Shown here in pieces: positions 22,078 to 35,352 of a DNA stretch of 64,000 nucleotides; the first letter of the stretch is position 1; each line of letters begins with the position of its first letter. The DNA is from Akanthomyces muscarius. Taxonomy: Eukaryota; Ascomycota; Sordariomycetes; Hypocreales; Cordycipitaceae. The stretch spans positions 3,906,001 through 3,970,000 of the forward strand of contig NC_079241.1 of assembly GCF_028009165.1 (NCBI RefSeq). The letters are read 5' to 3'. The translations under genes were made by a program, and so were the position numbers. Below the pieces are notes generated by a model. That model was given only the letters and a program-made list of their open reading frames with translations, ran no database searches and was not told the origin of the DNA.

Positions 22078-23980
22078 TTACCGCACCTGGCCAGCAGGAG
22101 ATCCAACGGAGCCCGAATCTGTCGAGCCGTCTCCCTCAATCGTCTTGCGCCAATGTTGTGGTAGGCAGACACAGACAAGAGGAAAGGCCTTTAACTCGGA
22201 TGTTGACGGTGCAGGTGGACTCTGGCTGTCATCACGTATCGAGGGATTGGAGACGCCGCTGTCTCTCTGCGCAGCTCGTGCAGCTTCCCATTCCTCGGCA
22301 CGCTGTTCTTGCATGTGACCAGTGGCCCAGCCATCGTCCCAGATGCCAACGACCTTGATCATGTCACCCCTCTCTAGTGCAAATTCGTCGCCGGCGCGGG
22401 GTGAGTAGGCCCACAAGACGGCCACCTTGTTGCCAGGATGAATGTCGTCTTGCGAGTAGTAGTCCTTGAAGAAGGGTAATTGCTCAGACTGCTGGCTGCC
22501 AAAACCCTGCGGCGAGGAGTACCCTGCGCTAAGGGGCGACATCTGGCCGTCGCTGCCCAGGACAGAGCCACTAGAGAGCGACCCATGTCTCCTAGCAGTC
22601 ATGGGTGGCGGTCGCAATCCAGTGTCGCGGTGTTCGAATTCGGGGCTGTCGACAAATTCGTCTGATGAGGACTGATCCGTGGCCTTTCTACTGTCGGGCC
22701 GACGCGCAGCTCCAGTTGTTGAAAGACTTTTGTTGTGCTGGGATGGAGAGCCACCGGAGTGGCCTTCCAGGGCCGACATGCGCGCGATACGGCCACCTGG
22801 AAGAACTTCATATCCTTGAGGCGCGCCTTGACTTTGTTGGGCCATGGCAGGAGTGATTTTTCTCGCCGGAGAAGGTTGGTTGAATATGCTGCCCGCTTGG
22901 CTGCTGTCAGCTCTGCGTCGACGGAACAGGCGCAGGCAGAAGAAAAGAAGCAGTGCCAATAAAGCGACACCGACAAGAGATCCAATCACGATGCCTGCAA
23001 TGGCGCCTCCACTGAGGCGGTTGTGTTGAGATGCGCCGCCACCGTTGGGGTCGCTGGTGGAAGTCGAAGTCGGGCTGGAACTCGTAGATGTTGGAGTCGA
23101 AGAGGTGAGAGGGAGGGAAGCTGTGATGGACGGGAGTCTGACACCTTCGCAGCGTGATTCAGCCTTGGAGTTATAGCAGCAGGTGTCGGTCGAGTTGGTG
23201 CCTCCGGCGCCGCAGTAGCCGCAGAGCCCGAGTGTGCTGGATCCAAAACCGCAGTTTTCGGCTTCGTTCTGAGAAGCCGGGATGCAGTCGCCGGCCAGAG
23301 ATTTGACGGGCAAGCCACAAACGGTGTAGTCGGCTCGAATCAAGTCATCAAGATCTCGTCTCGGGCTGCTGCAGAGATTGCTGTTCGATGTGATGGCGGC
23401 TTCACTCTGGGCAAATTCGGCGCAAGAATCGGCGCACAGTGGCTTCGAGACACTGGTTGACAGACTGCAGGGGGCGACAGACATTTGGACCAGGGAGCTG
23501 CAGACAACAGTGGTAGTCCATCGGGCGTACATGTTACTTGAATTGCGAAGGTCGACGCCACCACATCCAAATCGGCCCTCAAATCTAATACTGTTAGTGT
23601 TACCCCGACTGTGGCCAGCTAATGCGACATACCGAGATTGGACATAATCTGTCTGAATGTAGCTGTTTAATTGCTTGTCAAAGGAGTCGACATCGGATAC
23701 GTATTGTAGGAACGGGCTGTGGCAGGTTAGTAGGAGAAATACGCGCTTGAAAATAGGGCACCTACTAGGTGCCGAGCACAGATTTATCTGTAGACACGGA
23801 AGCAGCATCAAAGGCAGGGCAAAGTTTGGAACCCTTGAGAGCAACGCATTGTCCCCCTTGTTGTGCCGTTGAGAGCGAGGGCATGGCGGACAGTAAGGCT
23901 AGACTCATGACCGATTGCCGCATTCCTCGGTGTCTCCGTCTATTGCCCGTTTTGGATGGCGCAGCATTGCCGCGAGCCAT
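22078..23980 (-). CDS. Single-pass membrane protein with Cys-rich ectodomain and C-terminal SH3 domain
   Basis: Predicted 601-residue plasma-membrane protein, perhaps a sensor or polarity adaptor; no specific function is claimed. Exons (minus): 23980-23766, 23716-23633, 23584-22078. A signal peptide is likely (LALLSAMPSLSTAQ). The ectodomain has many cysteines (FGCGGVDLRNSSNMYARW, CADSCAEFAQSE, GLCGYCGAGG, DTCCYNSKAESRC) and a Ser/Thr-rich stalk (TSSTPTSTSSSPTSTSTS). The transmembrane helix is GAIAGIVIGSLVGVALLALL, stopped by RLFRRRR. The cytosolic tail is Ser/Pro-rich and ends in an SH3 fold: KVAVLWAYSPRAGDEFALER, GIWDDGWATG, FPLVCVCLPQHW. About 45 residues are inserted between the last two SH3 pieces. 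Intron 2 (48 nt) is stop-free and in frame. The layout resembles fungal Fus1-like proteins, but that is only architectural similarity. Confidence 0.85.
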
Positions 23981-24968
23981 GGTTGCGAAGAGGCAGAGAG
24001 GATCTGCGGTTCAAGCCGAGGTTATATGATGGATGATTTTCGAAACGAATCTAAAAAGGCGATGGGGGGTATTATATCCGGAGATGGGTCGAGGACACGG
24101 TCTGCGCGGAGGACCTGTTTGCTCGGGTGCTGCGCAAACTGAGGACGGGATATTGTCTCTAGGCGCTTTCTGGTGTCGTTACCCGAATCTAACCGTAGAA
24201 CACGCAGTGATGAAAGTCTTGAATGGACAGATCGGCATGGGTGGTGAATTAGGCGTGGTAGAATTATTCGCGTAGGCAACTGCAGTAAAGATCGTGGTCG
24301 TTTGCACTAAAGAGGGTGGTCGGGGTGTCGACAAAACGAGTGAAGATGCAACGGGCGAGAAAAGACGCAAGCAACGGCACTTTCTCTTCTCCCGCGACTA
24401 GACCGCGCTTTCAATTCGAGCGCGATTGATGTCTAGTTGAAATTCGTCGTCGTGTCGCGTCGCGAAGGCTCCTGACGTTTGGTCGGTCGAGGTCTTTTTT
24501 TGATGGTTGCTCGGCGAACACACACACACTGCTGGCTAATAGGGGGCGGCTCCAGTGCCAAGCCTGGTTGGAGGGGACGGTGGGAGCAGCGGGCGACTTT
24601 GTATATAATAAAGGTCAATTCGAAGAGAGAATGCCCGCAGTAGCGAATCTGACTTGATCTCAGGGGCGTTCGAACGCATGTATCACCAGGACACCAGTGC
24701 TGGAAAAAAGCAACGTGGTGCACGGGTAATGCGGCGACGATGTCACGAAACCCAAGGTAGGGGCAGCAGGCTGAGAGCGCGCGCGCGCAGTAGCAGCAGC
24801 AGCAAGGCGTCGGGCAAAAATACGCGGCGATCCGTTTGTCTTTGCTAAAGCCTGCAGGTGCAGCTGCTTTTGCTTATTTGGTTTCCTCTTCGGTCTGCGC
24901 GGGAAGCGAAAGGGGAGACAGAGAGACAGACAGAGAGGAGACGGCGCCGGATGCGAGCCCCAGGGTTG

Positions 24969-24994
24969 GTGCGTGCGTGCGTGCGTGCGTGCGC
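24969..24994. repeat. (GTGC)n microsatellite
   Basis: About six uninterrupted copies of GTGC, flanked by GAGACAGA-rich and GCGC-rich simple sequence. Non-coding context. Confidence 0.85.
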
Positions 24995-25314
24995 TTGCGT
25001 GGGGATTGCGCTTTTTCAAAAGAGGGATGGGGAGGCACTGGAAAAGAAAGGAAAGAAAACGAGAAAAACAACACCAAGAGGGAGGAAAAGGAAAAGTCGA
25101 GAGGGCGAAAAACGGCCGTGCGAGAATGGCGGAAAGCTGGTGAGAGAGAGGATCCTGGTCGTTTGGGCTGTTGTGCCTGGTCCTGGGACCTGCAGCTAAG
25201 GTAAGTTAGTGCCTGTACTAGACGGGGGCAGTCTTTTCGGTGACGGGGCCGGCACATGAGACAGGCGGTGTCAAGCTGGTCTCTCGTTGCAAGGCAAGTG
25301 TAAGAATCTGGCAT

Positions 25315-25332
25315 TTATTATTATTATTATTA
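25315..25332. repeat. (TTA)n microsatellite
   Basis: Six tandem TTA triplets in non-coding DNA. Confidence 0.85.
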
Positions 25333-26885
25333 ATTGCAGTCGACGACCTTGATGTTGCAGAGAGTTGGGATGCTGCGCTGGGTAGTGACAGGTAGCCACG
25401 TAGCTGGCAAGTCGCCCAAAGCCAAGGCACAACCTGAAAGGGACCCCGCGCGATTTGATTACTGTTCTCTGCTGAGCCAGCCTGCGATGCTACTCAGTAC
25501 TTTCCGTCTTGTTTACTTTTGTCCAATGCCGCGCCCAAACTCCCCAACAACCCTCGTATCTTGGCCCAGATGCTTCCAACTCGTCCCTTTGACGACCCCG
25601 CCAGAGCTGAGCTACAGAGCACGAATGCGCGCACAAGCCGACTGTATGATGCAGGCCTGAACCAACTCTTTACCCCCCCCCCCGAAAAACATGGTGCGCT
25701 AGAACAAGCTCGAGAACAAGTCAAACGGGCTCATGGACTTTCTGTTCGGCGCTACTGTGACGGGCCGTTCTGGTGGTGCCCGAAAGTGAATTCTACTGTC
25801 AACTTACTCCGTTACTGGTAGCAGCCAACGCGTGGACCCCGGCACGGGCCTGACTGGACATGCGCCCGTCCCGACACAAAAGGCATCCATTGGCGAGACA
25901 ATGTCTATCCTTATTCCGAGGCTCTGCTGCGCCGGAGCCGGATCCCAGCCACGGTGCGGTTTTGTTTCTGCCACCTCTCAGTACTGGTAAACAGCGCTCA
26001 ACAACACCTTCTCTTAACAAGTTAGTACTGGTAAATTTAGCAATTGACAAGGCACCCAGCCAGGTCCGCCTCTGCATGGCAACTAACTAAATTAGTGGTG
26101 GCAGTGGGCCAGGAGCGTCGGCCCCATGGTGGTGATAATCTTAGCGCGACAGGGGTCACCAAGCCAAGTGCCTCTTCCAGCCGTTCGTGTCTCTCTCTAC
26201 CTATTCTTTGTCCTTGCATCTGTATCAGGTGCCAGATGTACCGAGCATGCAGCTTTGAATCCAGATGGAAAAAGCTGCAATTGTCGACCACATCCCTTGC
26301 AGTCCGTTCTTTCCAGAAAAATTGTCCTCACCGCCGACACTCCATCACGTCGCCGGTAGATATTGCGCCGCGCATCGCTAGCTAATGTCGCTTATCACTT
26401 TCCACTCACAGTGCCATCTAATTTTACTCGAGCCAGGGTAGCCTGTTCCTCCTCGTGCTATCGTTCTCGCACGTCAACACGTGTAGATTGGGTCCCCGTT
26501 TCCGTTTCTTTGCTCGATCGTGTCCCCAATTGATTCGCAATCTGCTCGCGCGCGCCGGTTACGCGTGCAGAACTCTGTCGAGGTGCCGAGCCCAGTGGTG
26601 AATCTGTCATGTCCAATGCAGGGAGCGGACTCGGCCTGGGCCCAGCAATTGCCGCTTCTGCAGGTCCTGTCTTGAATGTTCCATCCCCTGCCTTGGTACC
26701 TTGCATGTCCCGTCGTCCTGTGCTCGCGACCGGCTCTGTTTCATCCACTGCGACACCAGACTAGCATCGTCGAAATCACGTACCCGTGCGCCTCCCCGCC
26801 GCGATGGCCTCCTCGCATCTTCTCTCACGCTGTCTGACTTTTTCTTACCAAGTCTTCGGCCTGGTCTGAGTTTTTTTAGTCCTGC

Positions 26886-26901
26886 TTTTTTTTTTTTTTT
26901 T
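26886..26901. repeat. T16 homopolymer
   Basis: Uninterrupted run of 16 T in the gene-free region, followed by an A-run near 27040-27052. Possible nucleosome-excluding tract. Confidence 0.8.
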
Positions 26902-29105
26902 GGCTTCACAAGAACATGTTCGCGCACATGCCACATGGCCACACACCAGCCGATCAGCTATCCTTTTCACTTGCAAACCCTTGCACCAATTCACCATGAT
27001 AAAAAGCAAAACCCGCTCATGGGACAAGCTCAGCCGCTGCCAAAAAAAAAAAAGGAACAATGTGCAAGAATATTTTCCGACATTCGGATGTCGGGTTCGC
27101 GCGTGACAACAAACTCAAATCACTGTCTCACAAAAAATGTCAGATCTACCGCGTTGATAGCGGGTCTGCCTTTGCCTTCCGAGTATGTATTGCAAAACTA
27201 TGTAGCAGACCATCTGAGCTTTCACCCGCGTTGCATAAAGTTACAAGCTGAAGGGTTTTGTACTCACTCATAGGCGCTTCTTGTTCTTCAGAATGCATGA
27301 CGGCTGGCTCTGCTCTCTGCTACACTTGCGGCTCTATGGCAACGCGGTCCTAGGCCAAGACAGCAACTATCAGCGCACGACAAGATCGAGAATGTCATTT
27401 CGCTGCATCAGTCGTTTCCTCTCATCTCGACAGTACCACGTGCAGCATTGATGATGGGAAGTGAGAATCTCTCTCCTATTATAATGCAGCCCCATCATCG
27501 CATGTTAGACAGAGGCAGCAATGCATGCGCAACCCAAGGGTGCGCCCCGTTGAATAAGATTGACCAATTGCCTCTGTTTCATGCCACTTTCGACAACGAT
27601 CATTGTCCACATCAAACGGGTGTAGGGCAATCTCTCAAACTAATAATCTACCGGAAGTGCATGCGCTTTACACCTCATCACGCAACCTCCCCCCAACCGG
27701 GTCATAATGGTAAGGCCGCTCCGCGTTATTAAGCAACAGCAGACAGATACACATTGCACGTGGTGGACTTTGGCTACAAGCATTTCCTATCCCCGAGAAG
27801 AGGCTGAAGTCCGCAAATACCAGTATGCACTCGGTCCCGAGAGGCGGGGAATAGTATATGCCATTCGGCCAGAATGAATGTGTGGCACCCGCAGCCAGCT
27901 GTCAACGATTCATTCAGCATTTTGTCTTTTTTTGGCTGCTGGCGCACCTCGCGCCAGCCCAAGTCCCGATCGCCGACGCGCGCGGGGCGGGTGGTGGGAT
28001 GTCCAACCAAGGAGCAAGATAAGCTTGGTAATAGTGTTTGTTTGTTACAGGCACGCGGAGTTTTCTGTGGGCTTGGAATCACGCATGGACAGCCCTATAA
28101 GCGATGCAATTTGTCAGAGGTTTGAATGCTCGTGCTTGACGACATTGAACAGTGCCGGCGCGCTATCAGTAAGCAGCTCTCGTCACCTCGCGCTGATGTT
28201 CTCAAGCCACAGTCACTAGTTGTCGCTGTTGTTGCTGTTTGCTGTTGTTGTGATTGTAGCTGGATCTAACATTTTGTACCATAAAAAATGAAGACTCGGT
28301 GTGACAGGCAGTCTCAAGCGCCAAGATTCCAGGCACAAGATCTTACTCTGCAGCTCTCCGAGGACGCACAAAGGCAGGGAGGGTAGCAGCGCATCAGTCT
28401 CGGGAATGCACAATCCTCACACCTTGTCCATCATGTGACGACCCCTCTACCCGATAATCCATTTTGATGCATCCGCTACAAAAATGTGGTGGGAAAAAAA
28501 CTGAATGTCCGTGGAGCATGTAATCGCTTCGCTGCGCCAAACGAGACAATACCGGTCACTGCTTTGGTCGGCCCTCGGAGCTTACAAGCTCCGACTTTTT
28601 GGTTCGAGTTCTGCGCTCGTGGCTGCACAGTCACTCCGCTAACCCACTGGTGGCGGGCCGCCCAGCGCTGAGAAAGCGAGCTGGGCCACCGTCCGTGGAC
28701 GACCACCACACTCCCGGGTCTGCGCGTCACCACCACGGAGCTTAAGCTAGCTAGCTGGCGATATTTATATACTAACGTTAGCCCCAGTGCCTCTCCAGTT
28801 GAGCATTGGAATTTTTTTTATTGTCCCTATCCATTGTCTCAGATCAACATTGTTAATCCCAGCAACAAAGTACTCGCAGTACTCGTTTCCAGAAATCCGG
28901 TCGGCAACTAATTGTTGACAAACACTCCCGGCAGCATCTCCTCGTCCGTTTGCAAATCGACGACTTACACGCAACGCATTGCCCACGCAGCTGAGGTCGA
29001 CAAAGATCAACAACAAACCCCCCCTCGGGGACGATTTTATATTTCATTTGTATTTCTCTACTCCACGCCGATAATTGCGAGCTGAGCTTGCGCGAAACAT
29101 ACGCA

Positions 29106-30261
29106 ATGTCTTCCTCGCAACCAAGCCCGGGCACCAGCGCGTACCAACAGATGATGGACCAACTGAAGAAACAAGTACGTCAAACACCACCACGGCACGG
29201 CATCGCAGGAAAAGGAAAAAAGGAAGTCAAGCTAACAGCCCCCTCTCCAGGGTCCTCCCTACCCTCCCATGGGCGCTGGTCTCGGCGGCCGTCCCACCGT
29301 CGGCGTCGACGTCCCCATCTCGGCCGTCTTCATCGCCATCTTCATCGCCTCGGCCGTCGTCAACATGACCATCCTGCAGCGCAACCGCCGGCGTGGGCAC
29401 AAGTTTGTCCTCTCGGGCCTGCTCTTCGGCTTCAGCATGGCGCGCATCACCGCCAACGTCATGCGCATCGTCTGGGCCACGCGCCCGGCCGACGCCTCCA
29501 TCGCCATCGCCGCCAACGTCCTCACCAACGCCGGCGTCGTGCTGCTCTTCGTCGTCAACCTCATCCTCGTGCAGCGCGTGCTGCGCGCCTACCACCCGCG
29601 CCTCGGCTGGAGCCGGCCCGTGAGCCTGACGTTTCGCTTCCTCTACTTCTCCATCGCCGCCGCCATCGTCATGGTCATCGTCGCCGTCGTATACAGCTTC
29701 TACACGCTCGACCCGACCGCCCGCATGCGCATCCGCGAGGTCCAGCTCACGGGCGTCGTCTTCCTTGCCGCGCTCGCCTTCCTCCCCATCCCCATCGGCC
29801 TCGCCGCCGGCCTCGTCCCGGGTCGCGAGCCCCGCGACCCCTTCGGCCAGAGCCACCCGCAGGGCCGCGCCCGCTCGCTGCGCTTCAAGCTCGCCCTCAT
29901 CCTCTTCACCTCGACGCTCCTCACCCTCGGCGCCTCCTTCCGCGCCGGCACCGCCTTCTACCAGCGCCCGGCGAGCAACCCCGCCTGGTTTCACAGCAAG
30001 CCCAGCTACTACTGCTTCAACTACACCATCGAGATCATCTGCGTCTTCACGTACGCCCTGCTGCGCTTCGACCGCCTCTTCCACATCCCCGACGGCAGCA
30101 GCGCGCCGGGGCACTACGCCGGCCTCGGCGAGCCCGAAAAGGCGGGCGGCCTCGAGGAGCCTCTGGACAGCGAGCGTCCCCTGACGGCCGCGGAGCAACG
30201 GGAGCAGGAGACCAACTGGGATTCGCGGCTGCGAAGCGAGCTCAATCACCAGACTGTCTAA
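29106..30261 (+). CDS. Multispanning membrane protein, DUF3112-like (seven-helix)
   Basis: Predicted 359-residue integral membrane protein. Exons 29106-29174 and 29251-30261; the intron has a GTACGT donor and CTAAC branch. After a short hydrophilic leader (MSSSQPSPGTSAYQQMMDQ) and a Gly/Pro segment, about seven hydrophobic helices can be seen: VDVPISAVFIAIFIASAVV, FVLSGLLFGFSMARITANVM, IAIAANVLTNAGVVLLFVV, FRFLYFSIAAAIVMVIVAVV, TGVVFLAALAFLPIPIGLAA, LRFKLALILFTSTLLTLGAS, YCFNYTIEIICVFTYALLRF. A polar tail follows (residues about 320-359). The pattern fits the fungal DUF3112 proteins that are sometimes labelled GPCR-like. The biochemical role is unknown. Very high GC at third positions supports coding. 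Confidence 0.85.
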
Positions 30262-30849
30262 AACTGCGATGCGTGTCTCTCTTCTGCTTGCAGCTCCACA
30301 TATGTGGGCTCTTGTTACAAATTGATTTTCGCAAGCGGCGTATGCGTCATGACTTTGCTGGTCGAAAGAAATGTTTAGAAACCGCCGGCAACCATGCTAG
30401 ATTCTACTTTGATAAAGATAATACCCAAATACATAATAGACATTTCAACACTTGAAACTTTTCGCAGTTCCCATGGTATACTGTGACACTCAGCGTTTAG
30501 TCGAATGCCGGCTGCTGCCCATCGTTGTCAACGTCACTCGCTTTGAATTTTAAGTATGTGTAGTAGTCTTTTCTTTTCTTCTTTTACTTGTTCCCTTTTC
30601 CTGCTTTGCAAATCTATACAGCGCGTCGTCGTTCACTTGATGCCAGTTCAAGCAGCTGCCCACCGTCTTATTCTCCAGTTTCGACAACTCCTATCCCACA
30701 TGGAATGGCGGAGCTGGACAATTGCCGCACTGCCGCACATTACATACATTAGTAGAGCCCAATGTGGCAACTCTAGCACGTCTATTCATTCTACCAAGGT
30801 ACAAAGACCCAGTGCAACGTCGTTTTGTGTTTGATCAAGCGCCACAAGA
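30262..30849. other. Intergenic: convergent 3' flanks
   Basis: About 590 bp between the stop codons of the membrane-protein gene and the PP2A gene. AT-rich, no gene recognised. Confidence 0.45.
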
Positions 30850-32239
<1,390 letters not shown>

Positions 32240-33212
32240 GGCGAATGTAGGGTTGGATCTGGTGGCCTCGCAGCGCTGGGAAGAGGGGCGAGAGCCTGGG
32301 ATGCTGTGTTCGAGGGGTAGACGTGGGAGTTTTGCTCCTTGTCACGCCTCTGCGTCCGTGGCGGTGGGGTAGCCAAGGGGGGGGAAGCTGGCTGCTATGA
32401 TGCGGTTGAGCAAAAAATCGCTAGTGCACGGCAGGTGTTTGCTATGCTGTTAGAATGCAAAAGGCGCGCTGTTGTCACGAGCGCGGTAGTCGTTGGGTGC
32501 GGCGTGGTCGGCGGCGCGGCGATGCGGGATGGGATGTTGTTTCGTGTTTGTGATGATGCTAGGGGAGCCTCGACGAGCCGGCAGCCTTGGGGGGAAGAGC
32601 TGCAGCTTTTTCGCCGCAAATGAGATTACAGGGCGGCTTCGCTTAATTTCCACTTTCCAAGCGCCGCTTCAGCAGTCAGCAGCTGGAGCTGGAGCTGGGG
32701 CGGGCACTAGTCAGTGGGCACCCTCCCAGCTGCCCCCCTCCCAGCTGCCCCCCTCCCGCCTGTAACGACCGCCATGAACCACTGGCACGGCCTGGCAGCA
32801 GCTACCTACCTAAGATAACGCCAACCCATCACAAAATTCGTGACCAAACTGCTGCATTCCAGAGCAGAGCTTTCTGTCATAAGATTAGGATGTCTGCATG
32901 TTTGCTATTTGCTTTGTTCAAATGTCCTGTTTCTTATCGTAAACAACAGAACTGCCACTTCATCAGTTGCCAGCTCTTTGTCCCGCAGCACTCCTCCCGT
33001 TGCCAGTGCCCAACTTGCGTCATTGTTCCCCCGCACAGATGCACTGAGTTGGTTAGCGCTGGCTGCCCAACAGAGCAAGCCGAGTGTCACTGCTCATCGT
33101 TTTCATGGTTCCGCTGCAAAGTTTATAGCTATAGTGTCTCCAAGTTTCATCATGAATATTTGCAACATTATCGTAATACAATTGTGTGGGCATGCCGTTA
33201 CGCATCATTTAT
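32240..33212. other. Intergenic: pphA promoter and 3' flank of exo84
   Basis: About 970 bp with a 15-bp tandem repeat at 32721-32762. No gene recognised. Confidence 0.45.
32721..32762. repeat. 15-bp tandem repeat, about 2.8 copies
   Basis: The unit CCCTCCCAGCTGCCC is repeated nearly three times, the last copy diverging (CCTCCCGCCTG). It lies about 480 bp upstream of the PP2A start. The unit contains CAGCTG, an E-box-like palindrome. Confidence 0.85.
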
Positions 33213-35352
33213 TCAGTTCGACGTCAACCCAAGTCCAGTAGGCGATGTCGCCGCGTCTGAAAGCGCCACATCTCGTCCAACGAGATCCTGAAAGTCCAGT
33301 CCGACGGCAGAGAGCTTCTTGGCATGCTCCTTTGCTCTGTCCATGCACTCTGTCCAGACTTGGCCACCGCGTTCTGTGCTGCTCAGCTGCCTGGCGAGAA
33401 TGGCGTTGAATGCCTCAACTTCTTGCTTCGCCCACTTGACGCACGCGCTCATCATGGGTGGCGGAAAGCAGGCTTGAAAACACAAGACAGTGTTGTGAAT
33501 AATGGTAAAGTAAACATACGACAGCTGCCAAATGTACAAGTGCAAATCTCCTTGGAAGATGCATTGCCTACGGGAGAATGTTAGCACTCGCCCAAGACTG
33601 ATAAATCACTGCTTGACTGACCTTGAACGCTTGTGGATCGTCTCACTTCGCGCATCCAAATAAGCTTCCCTTGCTCTGTCATGATATCCCAGTCTCGTGA
33701 GCCAGGATATATTCTGCTTCGTCTTCATCCTTTCGTTATGTGTAGCCTCGAGTTCACGAATGACAATGTCGCCTAAGCGATTACACCGCTCTTCCACTTT
33801 GAAGCTGATAAAGTCCTGCGCGACTGCGTTGCTCTTCAGGCCTCTCGAAAGGCTCTTGAGTTTCTCCACGCGAGCCACGGCAGGCTCAAAGCTCTGCTGC
33901 GCAATGTCAATGTCCAGCTCATCCATCTGGCTCTCTACCCAGCGCAAGTTTTGTTGCTTGCCGTCGACCTCGATGAGCATATCCTTAATGTCAGACAGAG
34001 TCTCGAGAAGCTCCGTCTTTTGCAGCAGGCCAGGATCACGCGAGGCGAAGTAGTTGATTGTCTCCTTGGCCTTGTTGTTGGCCTCCATCTCGTACTCTAA
34101 ACCCTTGCGCAGCTCCTCTACCGCCTTGCGCACATTGAGCAACAAAGTCTTCTTGGAATCATCGTCTGCCTTTTCGGTTCTGTATATAAACGACTCTTGC
34201 CCGCCACCTCGTACCATGATGGCGTCGGCAAGCTTATTGCGGCCACCAGACGACGAGTCACCGGCGCCTGGCATGTCAATGACCTCAATGTCGAGCAGTG
34301 ACCAGCATCGGTCGGCAACGAGCTTCATCATGGGGCCGCGTGTATCTGCGTTGGGCGCATCCATCTTGCGCTTCTTTCGAGAGGCAATGAGCAAATGATC
34401 ATTGAGCAAGAATATTTGCATGGCTCTGCGAGACTTGTATGTGGCATTGTCGAGCTCGACCCATGGCCCGGCATTCTGCACGACGTGGCGTCCGGACGAG
34501 TTGGGGAGGAATTTTTGCGAACCTTCGACATTCTTATACAAGGCCTGCATCTGCGAGTTCCAAAGCGCGCTTCTGTCTGCCACGGAGCTACGCTTGTCTC
34601 GCTTGCTCAGCGTCGTCGCCTGGCCTGGTATGCTAGCGGGCTCGTCGTTCTTCGCCGTCGCGGATCGCAACGCCGTTGTGTTCGCCTTGAGCTCCGACAT
34701 GAGATTACGCAGTGTCCGCATCTCGCCCTTCAGCTTCTCTGCCTCCTTGCTGATCTTGATGAATTGTGTGCGGTTTTGTAATAGATTCTGCTGAAGGTCG
34801 GAACCCGCACGGATCTTGAGCTTCTTAAGAGAGTCTTCAAATTCGCGGATCTGGCCATCGGTGGCATCGCCAAGCATGGCTGCCACATATTGGTCCGGCA
34901 CGAGGGAGGGGTCGCGTAGAGCCTTGATGTCTATAACAGGTGCAGCACCGGCTCTTGAAGGGGGTGGACGTCGGTCTTTCTGTTCGTACTTGTCCATCGA
35001 CGGCAGCGCCGGCATCGAAGGAATTGGGCCCTCCAAGTCAACCGGTATGTTGTTGAATCGTGTCGAGTATCGTTGTTTGACGAGGTCCGACGTCTGCCAC
35101 CCATGTTAGTCCATGACAACGACTGCGCCCGTTATAGAGACTTAGAAGTACCTTCCCACCAGCCATTGGAGGCGGCCGTAAACGAGGTCGCTGCGGCGGT
35201 TCGCTGGCCGCGCCGAGCGGGCTTGCAGCAGCGGCCGTGGTGGCCGAGCCATCTTGGAGGATGGGACTGGAGATTTGTCGCGGCGCGCTGATGGTCGGCT
35301 TCGCCTTGCGCTTGCCGCTACGCAGCGAGATTTTGCTGCGCTCCTCCGACAT
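33213..35352 (-). CDS. exo84: Exocyst complex component Exo84
   Basis: Subunit of the octameric exocyst that tethers secretory vesicles to the plasma membrane. Exons (minus): 35352-35152, 35093-33622, 33567-33213; 675 residues. The N-terminus is basic and Ser/Pro-rich (SKISLRSGKRKAKPTISAPR). Joining exons 1 and 2 gives KTSDLVKQRYSTRFNNIPVD, a conserved fungal block. A coiled-coil region follows (QIREFEDSLKKLKIRAGSDL, EAEKLKGEMRTLRNLMSELK). A PH domain spans about residues 230-350 (GPWVELDNATYKSRRAMQIF, LLNDHLLIASRKKRK, RCWSLLDIEVIDM). The C-terminal cullin-like helical repeat contains WVESQMDELDIDIAQQSFE and YIWQLSYVYFTIIHNT. The last intron joins HKRSR to QCIFQGDLHLY. Confidence 0.94.

Larger units (their letters stand above)
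23981..29105. other. 5.1 kb gene-free region between divergent genes
   Basis: Largest stretch without a recognisable protein gene. It separates the SH3-protein gene (minus) from the DUF3112-like gene (plus). It is not AT-rich overall and shows no transposase, LTR or RIP-like look. It contains simple repeats at 24969-24994, 25315-25332 and 26886-26901, three TACTGGTA motifs at 25813-26033, and CT-rich runs. Open frames here are short, Arg/Ser-rich and overlap each other on both strands. It could hold long 5' leaders, non-coding RNA or a lineage-specific spliced gene that I cannot recognise. Confidence 0.5.

Noticed and set aside
28590..28640. Second B-box-like string (GGTTCGAGTTC)
   Set aside because: No matching A box in the preceding 80 bp and no cloverleaf can be drawn.
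24000..29105. Transposon relic or RIP-mutated repeat as explanation of the gene-free block
   Set aside because: Not AT-rich, no terminal repeats or target-site duplications seen, and no remnant of transposase or reverse transcriptase in any frame.
29227..30249. Frame of about 340 codons on the minus strand opposite the DUF3112-like gene
   Set aside because: Extremely acidic and Gly-rich low-complexity translation, a reverse-strand shadow of the GC-rich membrane-protein gene.
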